DNA of 64,000 bases from Dryocosmus kuriphilus (Eukaryota > Arthropoda > Insecta > Hymenoptera > Cynipidae): NCBI GenBank assembly GCA_038277395.1, contig CM076193.1, forward strand, positions 90,721,583-90,785,582. Reading direction: 5' to 3'. The notes beneath the pieces were generated by a model, which was not told where the DNA came from, did no database searches, and was given only the letters and a program-made list of their open reading frames with translations. Both the position numbers and the translations under genes were made by a program. This document shows positions 35,336 to 45,641 of the stretch, piece after piece (position 1 is the first letter of the stretch; the number at the start of each line of letters is the position of its first letter).

Positions 35336-36320
35336 CAGGCCTCGGATATTTGAAAAAAAGTCCGGGGCAACTTGGTGGGGATAACCCCACCACCGCGACG
35401 AAGTAATGTGTGAGACAAGGAACTAGGTTTCTTCGTCTTTCGCAAGCTGTCGCTTCGTGTAAAGTCGAAAATACACGAACAGTGAGTCGGTGAGTTGTCC
35501 TGGTTACAAGCTGCGCTCGAGTAAGCCGAAAATGCACGAATACGAACGATTGGAGCACTCACCGACGATAGCCGACTTCGCGTTCGCGACTACTCGGTTT
35601 CGACCTTGAAGCATTTGGAGGATGGACTTGATTTTTCATTTTTAATAAAATCGACGTTAACGCGAGAAGTTAGCTGACGTTACATTTTTATCTCTGTTCT
35701 CATTGGTCTAATACTTGATTATGAAGATAGCGTTGAACAGAAAGGCGTCAAATATGAATTTTTCAAATGTAGCACAAAGACTTCAAATGTACATGTAATG
35801 AAGTTTTGAAATATTTAATCATTATGTTTTTCAGGAATTCTTATGAAATGTTTTAGACGATCTGATTCTACAGCGAGTAAATTATAAGACACTGGAGGTT
35901 TGTAAAGTTGAAATATATTGGATATATGTGTATCGGATTTTAAGGTTAGATACTATCTATTACTTTCAAGTCAGTTTTTATTATATCTATGTTTTTTTTC
36001 AATTCACATTAAATATTCTAAAGTTAAAATGATAATCAATAAAAAAAACCAATAATCAATTTCATTTTCGAATAACATTGAGCATTATGACTTATGCGTT
36101 TTTTTTTTTTTTTAGTTTGCAGAAAACATTTTAATTTTGTATTTTTTGAAATTTTTGTTTGAAACACATTGTTTCTACTTTAATTTAAAAACATAAAGAC
36201 TAGAAACTATTGAAGAATAAACAGTTTTAATAAAACGCACAATTGTCAAAACAAGTGACCATAAAAATACGATAAACAGAGTTTTTATTCAAAATAACCT
36301 CAGAATAATAATTACATGGT

Positions 36321-37063
36321 ATAATTTATTTAAACGTGTTAAAAATTCATTAATCTCTGCTAACATTGAGGAGAATACATTACAGATGAAATCTATTCAA
36401 ATGTGTGAATTAAAATAATTTTAATTCTAGGGAGGCAGACTTGAATTGATTAGAATTAAAATTTCAAAACTTATATTCCACATTAAAGAAATAAAACAAT
36501 TTATTATGTCAATTTATTTTGTGAAATAATTAGAAAGAATTAAATTAACGTTTACCCTTTAACCTGATAATTATTTTTAATACAATAAATTAATCAACGT
36601 TTTGACTTTATACTTACCCTCTGATGGAAAAAATTTCTACGAGAAGCTACAGCATTCTTCAAAAACGTCATTTTTATAGATGATTTAAAAAAAATTGTAG
36701 ACTTTTATTAATTTTGCTTAGAAAATTACAAATTTTTATGAAAAATAAAAATTTTCCATCAGAGGGTAAGTATAAAGTCAAAACGTTGATTAATTTAATA
36801 TATTAAAAATAATTATCAGGTTAAAGGGTAAACGTTAATTTAATTCTTTCTAATTATTTCACAAAATACATTGACATAATAAATTGTTCTATTTCTTTAA
36901 TGTGGAATATAAGTTTTGAAATTTTAATCCTAATCAATTCAAGTTTGCCACCCTAGAATTAAAATTATTTTAATTCACACATTTGAATAGGTTTCATCTG
37001 TAATGTATTCTCCTCAATGTTAGCAGAGATTAATGCATTTTTAACACGTTTAAATAAATTATT
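36321..37063. mobile_element. 743-bp palindrome nested in the inverted-repeat core
   Basis: ATAATTTATTTAAACGTG at the left pairs with CACGTTTAAATAAATTAT at the right. Arms of about 320 bp enclose a centre near 36640-36745. The arms contain CCATCAGAGGGTAAG and its complement. It is independent of the outer repeat, whose two arms resume only beyond it. Confidence 0.85.
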
Positions 37064-37763
37064 AAAATATAAATAAATATAAATTTGAATATTTTTCCAA
37101 TACATGTAAGTTATAAAACGATTTAATAATTAAAAAATTAGGTTACATAAATGCATCATAAATATGTAATAGTCATTGCTAATGATAATTGATAATAATA
37201 CGGTGTAATTATTTTCAACAATTATAATAATTTTTCTTGCAGTATAAGTAAAGAATTATTATTTATAAATGCTATAATATGAAAATATATATAATACAAA
37301 ATATTTATTAATGAGGAAACAATCCATAAATTTCAATTCGATATAGCGTTCTCAAAGTGAAATTATTTTCAGCTTTTCTATTCCTGCTTTTACATTCTTC
37401 TACTTTTTAATTCTTTTTAATACGCTTCCGTTAAATTTAACTAACAAGGGGACCTTTAGGTATGGTGTTGTTTGTTTGAATTGATACTCTCGTCAATGAA
37501 AGATACGTACCACAGATTTTCTGAGAAAAATCAAGAAGACGCAATTTTAGCCCATTTTCGAGAAAAATGCATTTGAAAAATTGCAAACGGATGGTCATAG
37601 AGCTATTGTATAAGTATTTCCAAGCGTCGGTAGCTCCCTGGTAGAGTGCTTGACTGATAGTCATAAGGTTGCGCGTTCGATTCTCGCTAAACCCACTTTA
37701 AAAACTTTCTTTTTTATTTATCAAAATGCTTGTTTATTTAATTTTCGAATAACATTGAACAAA
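37064..37763. other. core spacer of the large inverted repeat
   Basis: Single-copy AT-rich sequence apart from the tRNA-like segment at 37624. A 75-codon minus ORF across that segment is not convincing. Confidence 0.5.
37624..37696 (+). other. tRNA-like sequence
   Basis: GGTAGCTCCCTGGTAGAGTG resembles a D arm. CTTGACTGATAGTCATAAG can form an anticodon hairpin (loop reading suggests GAT), and GCGTTCGATTCTCGC a T arm with a B-box. The acceptor stem does not pair and no CCA-side match is seen, so a degraded tRNA or SINE head is more likely than a working gene. Confidence 0.4.
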
Positions 37764-38264
37764 ATTATACCATGTAATTATTATTTTTAGGTTATTTTGA
37801 ATAAAAACTCTGTTTATCGTATTTTTATGGTCACTTGTTTTGACAATTGTGCGTTTTATTAAAACTGTTTATTCTTCAATAGTTTCTAGTCTTTATGTTT
37901 TTAAATTAAAGTAGGAACAATGTGTTTCAAACAAAAATTTCAAAAAATACAAAATTAAAATGTTTCCTGCAAACTAAAAAAAAAAACGCATAAGTCATAA
38001 TGCTCAATGTTATTCGAAAATGAAATTGATTTTTTTTATTGATTATCATTTTAACTTTAGAATATTTAATTTGAATTGAAAAAAAAACATAGATATAATA
38101 AAAACTGACTTGAAAGTAATAGATAGTATCTAACCTTAAAATCCCATACACATATATCCAATATATTTCAACTTTACAAACCTCCAGTGTCTTATAATTT
38201 ACTCGCTGTAGAATCAGATCGTCTAAAACATTTCATAAGAATTCCTGAAAAACATAATGATTAA

Positions 38265-38739
38265 GGCTGCTGGCCGAGGTGTCAAAAAACTGTGCTGTCG
38301 CCTTAATTCCTATTCAATTCCATCTGTTTTCGTATATACGACTTATGTATTTTAAAGAGACACTTTGCAAAAAAATTTCCTCAACCCGGAAGGGGTTCAC
38401 GGTTGTATGAGGTGCGCTTAGTATACAGTTTTCCGAAAAAAGTAAAAATATCTGTGCTAAAATACGATAATGGAAAACCATTGGAACTCTTTCTCTACTT
38501 CCCCTCATTTCAACACTTTTCCATTATCGTATTTTAGCACAGATATTTTTACTTTTTTCGGGAAACTGTATACTAAGCGCACCTCATACAACCGTGAACC
38601 CCTTCCGGGTTGAGGAAATTTTTTTGCAAAGTGTCTCTTTAAAATACATAAGTCGTATATACGAAAACAGATGGAATTGAATAGGAATTAAGGCGACAAC
38701 ACATTTCTAACCTATTTTTCGACACCTCGGCCAACAGCC
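38265..38739. mobile_element. TTAA-target palindromic MITE, copy 2, with readable empty site
   Basis: A nearly perfect 475-bp palindrome, GGCTGCTGGCCGAGGTGTC to GACACCTCGGCCAACAGCC, bounded by TTAA on both sides (38261-38264 and 38740-38743). The opposite arm of the host inverted repeat (35805-35840) has the same flanks with one TTAA and no insert, which proves both the borders and the 4-bp duplication. No coding potential; it would be moved by a TTAA-specific transposase (piggyBac or Kolobok type). Confidence 0.95.
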
Positions 38740-39283
38740 TTAAATATTTCAAAACTTCATTACATGTATATTTGAAGTCTTTGTGCTACATTTGAAAAAT
38801 TCATATTTGACGCCTTTCTGTTCAACGCTATCTTCATAATCAAGTATCAGACCAATGAGAACAGAGATAAAAATGTAACGTCAGCTAACTTCTCGCGTTA
38901 ACGTTGACTTTATTAAAAATGAAAAATCAAGCCCATCCTCCAAATGCTTTCAAATGCTTCAAGGTCGAAACCGAGTAGTCGCGAACGCGAAGTCGGCTAT
39001 CGTCGGTAAGTGCTCCAATCGTTCGTATTCGTGCATTTTCGGCTTACCCGAGCGCAGCTTGTAACCAGGACAACTCACCGACTCACCGTTCGTGTATTTT
39101 CGACTTTACACGAAGCGGCAGCTTGCGAAAGACGAAGAAGCCTAGTTCCTTGTCTCACACATTACTTCGTCGCGGTGGTGGGGTTATCCCCACCAAGTTG
39201 CCCCGGACCCTTTTTCAAATATCCGAGGCCTGCATCCCATCCCTGTGTAAAAGCAAACTGCCAAAAACCTGCCAGTTGCATAA

Positions 39284-39730
39284 TAGTCCGAGATCCCACT
39301 GCAAGATTCGACATGTATAATGTTTTTGAAAATATCGAATTTTTTAAAACGTATTATTATTAATTGGCTACTGCTGTAAATGGTTGCCAGTATGTTTTTG
39401 GTGCAAAATTGTTTAAACAATGTTAAAATAGCAATTTCAAAAATTTCCCTCTGATTTTTAAAACGTCGACGCTACTGGACGAAAAGCAGTTCCTTCTCGC
39501 TTAGACGACAAGGGTCGATGCTACCATCCATTGAATAGAGAAGGACGGAACGAGAAAACCGGTTTTTTTTTTCGGATTGACGCGCGTCACGTGTCAGGAC
39601 TCGAAGGACGGAATGAAAACCGGTTTTCTCTATACCCGAAAATTGCATGTCAGATTGTCAGGCCCTTTTCACACTTTTCTTCAAAGTCGGAAAATGCATG
39701 GAATGATATATACATTTATATATTTTATAT
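39284..39730. repeat. left inverted repeat of the Academ-like element
   Basis: Reverse complement of 51262-51733. It contains paired AACCGGTTTT blocks and TTCCTTCTCGCTTAGACGAC. A related sub-terminal copy of this last block recurs at about 40207-40290, just before the gene. Confidence 0.88.
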
Positions 39731-39934
39731 TTATTAAACAACATTTCTAATTATTTTTAGATTATTTATACTTCAATTATATTTGTTTATATTATAGCAT
39801 GTTTTTAACGCAACGAAAAACTGAAAAGAAATTTTTCGGCGGGCGGTATATAATGGGACTAATTATACATCTAATAACTATCTAAGGTCTAACTAAACAT
39901 TTTTTTGCGATGAATAAATGACAAGTGACTAATT

Positions 39935-40035
39935 AACCTGTAATTATTCTGTATCTGAGCCAGAACTATCATATTCACATTGCAAGTCATTTTCGTCCAT
40001 TGTAGTATTCTCATCTTCTAAGGTTAATAACTTTT
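39935..40035 (-). pseudogene. inverted copy of the Academ-like gene's 3' end
   Basis: On the minus strand this reads EDENTTMDENDLQCEYDSS and ends in TAA after SDTE. The main gene at 48930-49012 reads EGENATMDENDLQNEYDSS. Similarity continues into the noncoding flank (ACTTGT...ATCGCAA), so the left end of the transposon carries a diverged, inverted copy of its own gene terminus. Confidence 0.75.
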
Positions 40036-41613
40036 CGCAACTATCGGGTTAATGGACGAATTTTACATAGACATGAAGAGCATAAAATTCCAATCATTAT
40101 GCAACGTGGTTGCCACAGCTCCGATGGTGCAAAAAAGTGGTTGCCGGCTTCAAAAAATGTCGCTCGGATATATTTTCAAAAGGACGAGGCAACGAACGAA
40201 CACCGTTTCCTTCTCGCTTAGATGACGGCAAGGATCTCGACGTCATGAGCAATTAAATAGAGAAAAACGAAACTAAATAGAGAAGCGCGAAAAACAGGTA
40301 GTTTTTCACGATGACTCACGTTGACGGTATGAAAACCCATGACGCCGGGATCGACGTCAGATAGTGCACCTGTCTCTTCTCGGTCGTTCACCTGTCACAT
40401 TCGCGAGTACATTTTCCTATGAAGTGTTTTTTGTGCGGAAAAAGCGATGATCGCGTCACGGAGTTTGATGACGAATTGTTCATCAAATGCTACCAAATGT
40501 TGGCTTTCCGTCGTCATAAAAATCACGCACATGGAGAAGTAAAATTGGATCGTGAAAATCTAAATGAAATTGGCAAACATTCGCAATGCTACAAGAAAGT
40601 AATTGTTCTTAAAAGCAAATTTCAAGATGAGTTCGACAATTTTTGTAAAAAAAGTTGCAAGTAAGAACGTTTCTACTTTACATTTTTTATATACACTGGA
40701 AAATTTGTTACTACTAAATGTTCAATGAATGTTTGTCCCTAAAAAAAAGTTGGAATCAGTCAGCCAAAAAAAAAATCACTAATAAAAAATATTCAACTCA
40801 GTGTAAAGGTATTTCAATTTGTTTATGGTCTATGGTTCATGGTTTTTTATACAAAAATTAATTAAAAAGTTACGACTAAATTAAGGTCAAAAACAGGCTA
40901 ATAGGGCAATCGGCATTAATTTCACATCAATGAACTTTCACATGCAACATCTTTTTAAAAAATAAGTTAAAATGTAAAATATAAAATACACTTAAATAAT
41001 ATACACGAGATTGACTTTACAACTAGTTTATTTATTCCATTAATTATAAAGGAAGTTGCCATCTCTAAAGAACATGTTACAGATTCCACCTGTTTTCCTA
41101 AACTGATCTTTTAAAAACATGCAGCAAATGAAAGTTGAGTATGAAGTACAAAAAGAGTAAAAAAATTACGGAAGTTTAGTGTAAACTTATAATATTTTTA
41201 TGAAATATACCTACTGTTCTGAGTATTTTGAATGCTAAGGAAGTAATAGCCTGGTTAAAAACACCTTTTTTTTCAAAATAAATAAATGCATACATTTCAT
41301 TTGAAATTTTCAATCTTTTCACTTATTATTGTACAGATTTGTGACTATCAAAACACAAAGTTTCGTTACTTTCCATTAATATCTGGTCGAAATATGGGGG
41401 ACTGAAAAAAAACAGTGACTATGATTTTTCCATTTCGGATCATCTTAAACAAAAAACCAAAATTTATTCTTCAAGAGTACGTGTGTGGCTATGGCGTGAA
41501 CCTCAGTTATAAAAAAATATTGATAAATGAACAAATGGTGGAAGTTTTTGTGATTTTTCGTCGTTTTTCCCTGTTTCTTCAACATTCAGTATCAAATTAT
41601 TATTAAATATTAA

Positions 41614-42661
41614 CCCATTATTACTCAAACAGAATCTACCCTATGAATGCCAGCAAAATGTCTGTATCACTGTCCAATAAAGAAAAAAAATACCCGTGTT
41701 TTTTCTTTTTGCATTTCCAATTGTTTATACGAAGTTGTTTAAACAAATTGTCAAAAAATTTGAAATTTCAAAAAACTGATTATGTCAATCGATTCTAGGG
41801 GAAAAAACAAGTCGAAAACCTTCATACCATTTTTTTGTCAGAATCTATATTCTTAGTGTATTATTGTTATAAACAATTACATTATGCCCGTCCATAGATT
41901 ATAATTTTCACATTCTCATCAGAAAATTAAAAAAAAATTTTCTTTAATTTATCAATTTTATTCACGGGTGTTTGTAGTATCAAAAAGAGAAATAATTTAT
42001 CTCTGACTTTTTTCGATAAAACAAAAATTGTCAGACTTTCGAAAATTAAAAAAAAATAAAAATGTCAATTTCAAGCCAAATAACGCACAATATGAAAAAA
42101 AGCCTAAGGATGAAAAATGTTTCTTTTCGAACGCCCTACATCACAGATAATATGAAAAATAAACATATTATTAACTTTGTGTAAAAATTGGACCTGCTCA
42201 TTTGTTGTAAAATTTTAATGTTTTTGTGACTCCCTGAATCAGAACAAAAATTATAACAATTATTAACAGTGAGTGCTCTGATGAGAATGTGTTCTTTAAG
42301 GTCGTTACAACCTTAAGTAAATTACTTTCTTTCTTAATTTGAATCTAAAGTAATTTTAAGAAAAGAGCGACGTATGATGAGAATTATCTCGCTAAGCTGG
42401 CCGATTTTTTATGACGATAAATAAAATGGATTATGACAAGAAAATAGTATAAAGGTTTTCGACTTGTTTTCCCTCGTAGAATCGATTGGCATAATCAGCT
42501 TTTTGAATTTGCAAAATTTTTGACAATTTGTTTAAACAATTTCGTATAAACAGTTAGAAATGCAAAAAGAAAAAAAAGACACGTATTTTTTTTCATTCGG
42601 ACAGTGATCCAATGAACATTTTGCTAGTATCTAGCGTACATTCGGCTTGGGTAATAATGGG
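41614..42661. mobile_element. piggyBac-like inverted-repeat element, no transposase
   Basis: CCCATTATTAC...GTAATAATGGG is bounded by TTAA on both sides (41610-41613 and 42662-42665), the signature of piggyBac. Inverted blocks about 380 bp deep include GTCGAAAACCTT / AAGGTTTTCGACTTGTTTTC. It sits in the first intron of the Academ-like gene. Flanking GGCTATGGCGTGAACCTC also occurs inverted on the other side (about 42685), so it landed in or next to an older inverted repeat. Confidence 0.85.
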
Positions 42662-43556
42662 TTAATGAAATATTATGACCGAGGTTCACGCCATAGCCAT
42701 CAGTTTTCTAAAGATTAAAAAAAATGAAATCGGCCTGGAATCATGATTATCACCCAAAAAATTGCGTTTCGCGAATAAATATAAAAATAAAATAAATAAA
42801 ATAAGTAAAATAAAGTAAAAATGTTAAACTTTAAGAAGGTTTAACCTTTTAACATTTTTTTACAGTCAAAACTTCAGGTATATTTTTAATCATTTTTTTT
42901 TTGAATAATGATAGCTCTCCAAAAACTAATGGTATGCCTGAAATGCAAAACTCTGAGAATTCAGTAAGTGGATCAAATACCCAGGAACGAGCCCAAGAAG
43001 AAAAATGTAGTGCAGCTCTTTCTGCATCTGTGGATGTTGATGATTTTTCTGTCGCTATTCAGAAGGTAAATATGAATACCACATACAGGAATTAAGAAAG
43101 AACCTATTGTTTTTATTTACTCAAACAGCAAAATTTTTCACCTCAAGCTTTGATTCAATATAACTCGTGGTAGGGCTTTGCCGGTCAAGGCATACATGAT
43201 ACTCATAAGAGTTTACCAATCTACGACTATGTTCATTTTCAGGATTCATCTACAGACTCCACAGAAGAAACTTTATCAACATCAAATGAGTCATTTTTTA
43301 ATGAAAGAAGGGCCATCTTTACTGGAGGACAAGGCATCGGCTGCTACTCTTCAAGTAAGTCAAAACGACAAAAATGCGTTACTTGCAACACCGTTAGAAA
43401 AACTGTCGGTAATGAAACGGTCTATGCTTCAGCTATTAAGAAGTGTCGCGAAAGCATTGAAAATTTAAGACATGCGGCCACTACTTTAAATGACACAGCG
43501 TTACTATTAAAAACGAAAAATTGTTTCGAAATTCCTTATCACCCAACGTGTTTATA

Positions 43557-44517
43557 TACGAGGCACGTCCAGAAAGTAAGTGTACTGGTACTCTCACAGC
43601 TGTAGGGAATACTTTTTCGACATGTTGGCAACACTGCCGCGTAGCCTGACCCCTCCCCTTCAAAACGAGACCATTCCGAGGTTAGTATGTTGAAAACTCT
43701 TGTGGCAGTAGCATCTCTCGCGAAAAATGTCGACCGTATTTCCCGCCAAGTGCGAAATTCGCGCCGTCATTCGCGCCGTCATTTGGAGCGCTACGAACGC
43801 GAAGGCGATGATTTTCTCTACTCTATTGTTACTGAAGACGAAACTTGGGTTGCCCATTACACGCCTGAAACTAAGAGGCAGTCTCAACAATGGCGCCACA
43901 CCTTGTCACCCTCCGCCAAGAAATTCAAAACCAAAATTTCAGCCAAAAAAATCATGGCATCCGTGTTTTGGGACCATAAAGGCATAATTTTGATTGATAA
44001 TCTGCCTCACGTGGAGACCATCAACACGGCAAGATACTGTGAGACGCTGAAAAAATTGAAAAGGGCAATTCAGAATAAAAGGAGGGGCATGATGACGAAG
44101 GGAGTCTGCCTGCTGCATAACAATGCCAAACCTCACACGGCCAACGCCACGAAGCAACTCCTGGACTCTTTTGGATGGGACGTTTTGAACCACCCCCCCG
44201 TATTTCCCTGACCTGGCCCCTTCAGATTTCCATCTCTTCACTTCCCTGAAGGTTCACGTTGGTGGAAACAAGTTTTTAACGGACGAGGAGGTGAAGGGGG
44301 AGGTGGAAAAGTGGGCGAAAAAGCTGGCGGGAGACTTCTTCGAGGCAGGCAGAAAAAAATTGATCCCGCGGCTCACCACTTGCATCGAGAGGGATGGTGA
44401 CTATGTCGAAAAATAACTTACATATGTACACGTGTAACCAACTAAGTTTTTGTTTTAATAAATTTTTTTTGAAGCCTACATAAATTGAGTACACTTACTT
44501 TCTGGACGTGCCTCGTA
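43557..44517 (+). mobile_element. mariner element inserted in a coding exon
   Basis: Ends TACGAGGCACGTCCAGAAAG and its inverted copy, in a run of TA dinucleotides that supplies the TA target duplication. At about 960 bp it is shorter than a full 1.3-kb mariner. The Academ-like reading frame stops at its left end and resumes at its right end, with a 2-bp discrepancy within the TA run. Confidence 0.92.
43687..44416 (+). pseudogene. mariner transposase, internally deleted, D,D34D type
   Basis: The catalytic core is readable: TEDETWVAHY with the first aspartate, LLHNNAKPHTA where the second aspartate is replaced by asparagine (relatives have HDNA), and after a frameshift near 44205 the third in FPDLAPSDFHLF. 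It ends YVEK at 44416. The N-terminal helix-turn-helix part is reduced to RQVRNSRRH, pointing to a 5' internal deletion of roughly 300 bp. Both lesions make it inactive. Confidence 0.9.
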
Positions 44518-45187
44518 TATACAAACGGAAAAATTGTAAAATTTCGGATGAACTACCTGTAAATGGGCCTTGGTACAGTAGTCGGCAACTGCACAAAGAG
44601 GCTTTCAATTCACTGTCCACGAAAAAAAGACGAGAAATAATTGAAAACGGAAACGTCGTCTATTTTTCGGAATTGCACGAAGGGTACAGGGCCCTTTTAC
44701 AAGACTTTCAGGGTAAAAATGTCTCCAATGAAATATTTAAAAATTTTAGAAGTAGCAACTTGGAAACAAAAATTTTCCATGCGTTTGGAGATGAGGTCAT
44801 GATTGAACAGTCGCTAGGAAAAAATGGAAGGAAGATTGTTTATAAAAGAGATCTTAGAATTAATGAGTTAGCTAGTGCAATGGTTGAAATCGAGAAAAAT
44901 AAAGAAAATAGGTTGTCTAACGCGGCCTATTACCTACGAAATTTAATAACGACTATGGATGATAAAAAATTGCCTAATGAAAACCTGTCAGTGGACGATG
45001 TTTTTCAAGGCGAATGTAACATTCCAAAGGAGTTATTATCTTTTGTTAGCAAGATTGTTCAGGGTCCAGATAGACATCGACAAGATTCTGAAGATAATCT
45101 TGTGAAAATAAATTCCATCTGCAGTGACATAATTTATGCAACAACTAAAGGTCGCTTGAAACCCCGGAAGCATCTCATGTTAGGTAT

Positions 45188-45641
45188 CCCGGTAAGAAGC
45201 TTCCAATTAAACTGAATTAGAATGCGGACGAAAAATTTCAAAAACGGAATTAGTTAGGAATGCAAAACGTTTTAAATTCATCGATATTTGTATTGATTGA
45301 GATTAGATTGGATGCATTTTTAGTTAAACGAATTGTTCCAGATTAAAATGTTGACAATTAATCCTTCATGGAGAGAATTAAATTGAGTACAACTTTTGAG
45401 GTTCGCTCATGACATTAAATAGGATTAGATTGATTTCAGTTTCTTCCGTTGTCAAATAATTAAAATGTGTTCAAACTTTCACACACATTAAACAGAACTA
45501 AAGTGAGGCGCAATCCTTTTCCACTAATAGGAATTAAAACGCATATTTCAAAAACGGAATTGATTAGGTATTCAAAAAGTTTGAAATTCGACAATATTTG
45601 TTCGCACATTAATCAAATTTAATTCACACCTTCTTACCGGG
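45188..45641. mobile_element. 454-bp MITE with CCCGGTAAGAAG ends
   Basis: Ends CCCGGTAAGAAG and CTTCTTACCGGG with AT on either side (45186-45187 and 45642-45643). Removal with one AT rejoins the host frame (L-G-I-A-M-R-S), confirming the borders. The interior is AT-rich with repeated GAATTAAA-type words. The left end happens to supply GGTAAGA, a good splice donor. A second right end of this family is at 62501-62512. Confidence 0.85.

Larger units (their letters stand above)
35336..39233. mobile_element. 3.9-kb inverted-repeat element with 1-kb arms
   Basis: CAGGCCTCGGATATTTGAAA at the left is matched by TTTCAAATATCCGAGGCCTG at the right. The left arm is 35336 to about 36320. The right arm is about 37764-39233 once the 475-bp TTAA element inside it is discounted, which leaves both arms near 1 kb and about 95 percent identical. 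ORFs of 104-117 codons in both arms are mirror images and carry no domain. The core holds another palindrome and a tRNA-like segment. No transposase is present, so it is non-autonomous. Confidence 0.85.

Noticed and set aside
35226..35562. ORFs of about 105-117 codons in both arms of the large inverted repeat
   Set aside because: They mirror each other at 39010-39363 and have no domain; coding and antisense versions are equally open.
37624..37696. Functional tRNA gene
   Set aside because: Acceptor stem does not pair; kept only as tRNA-like.
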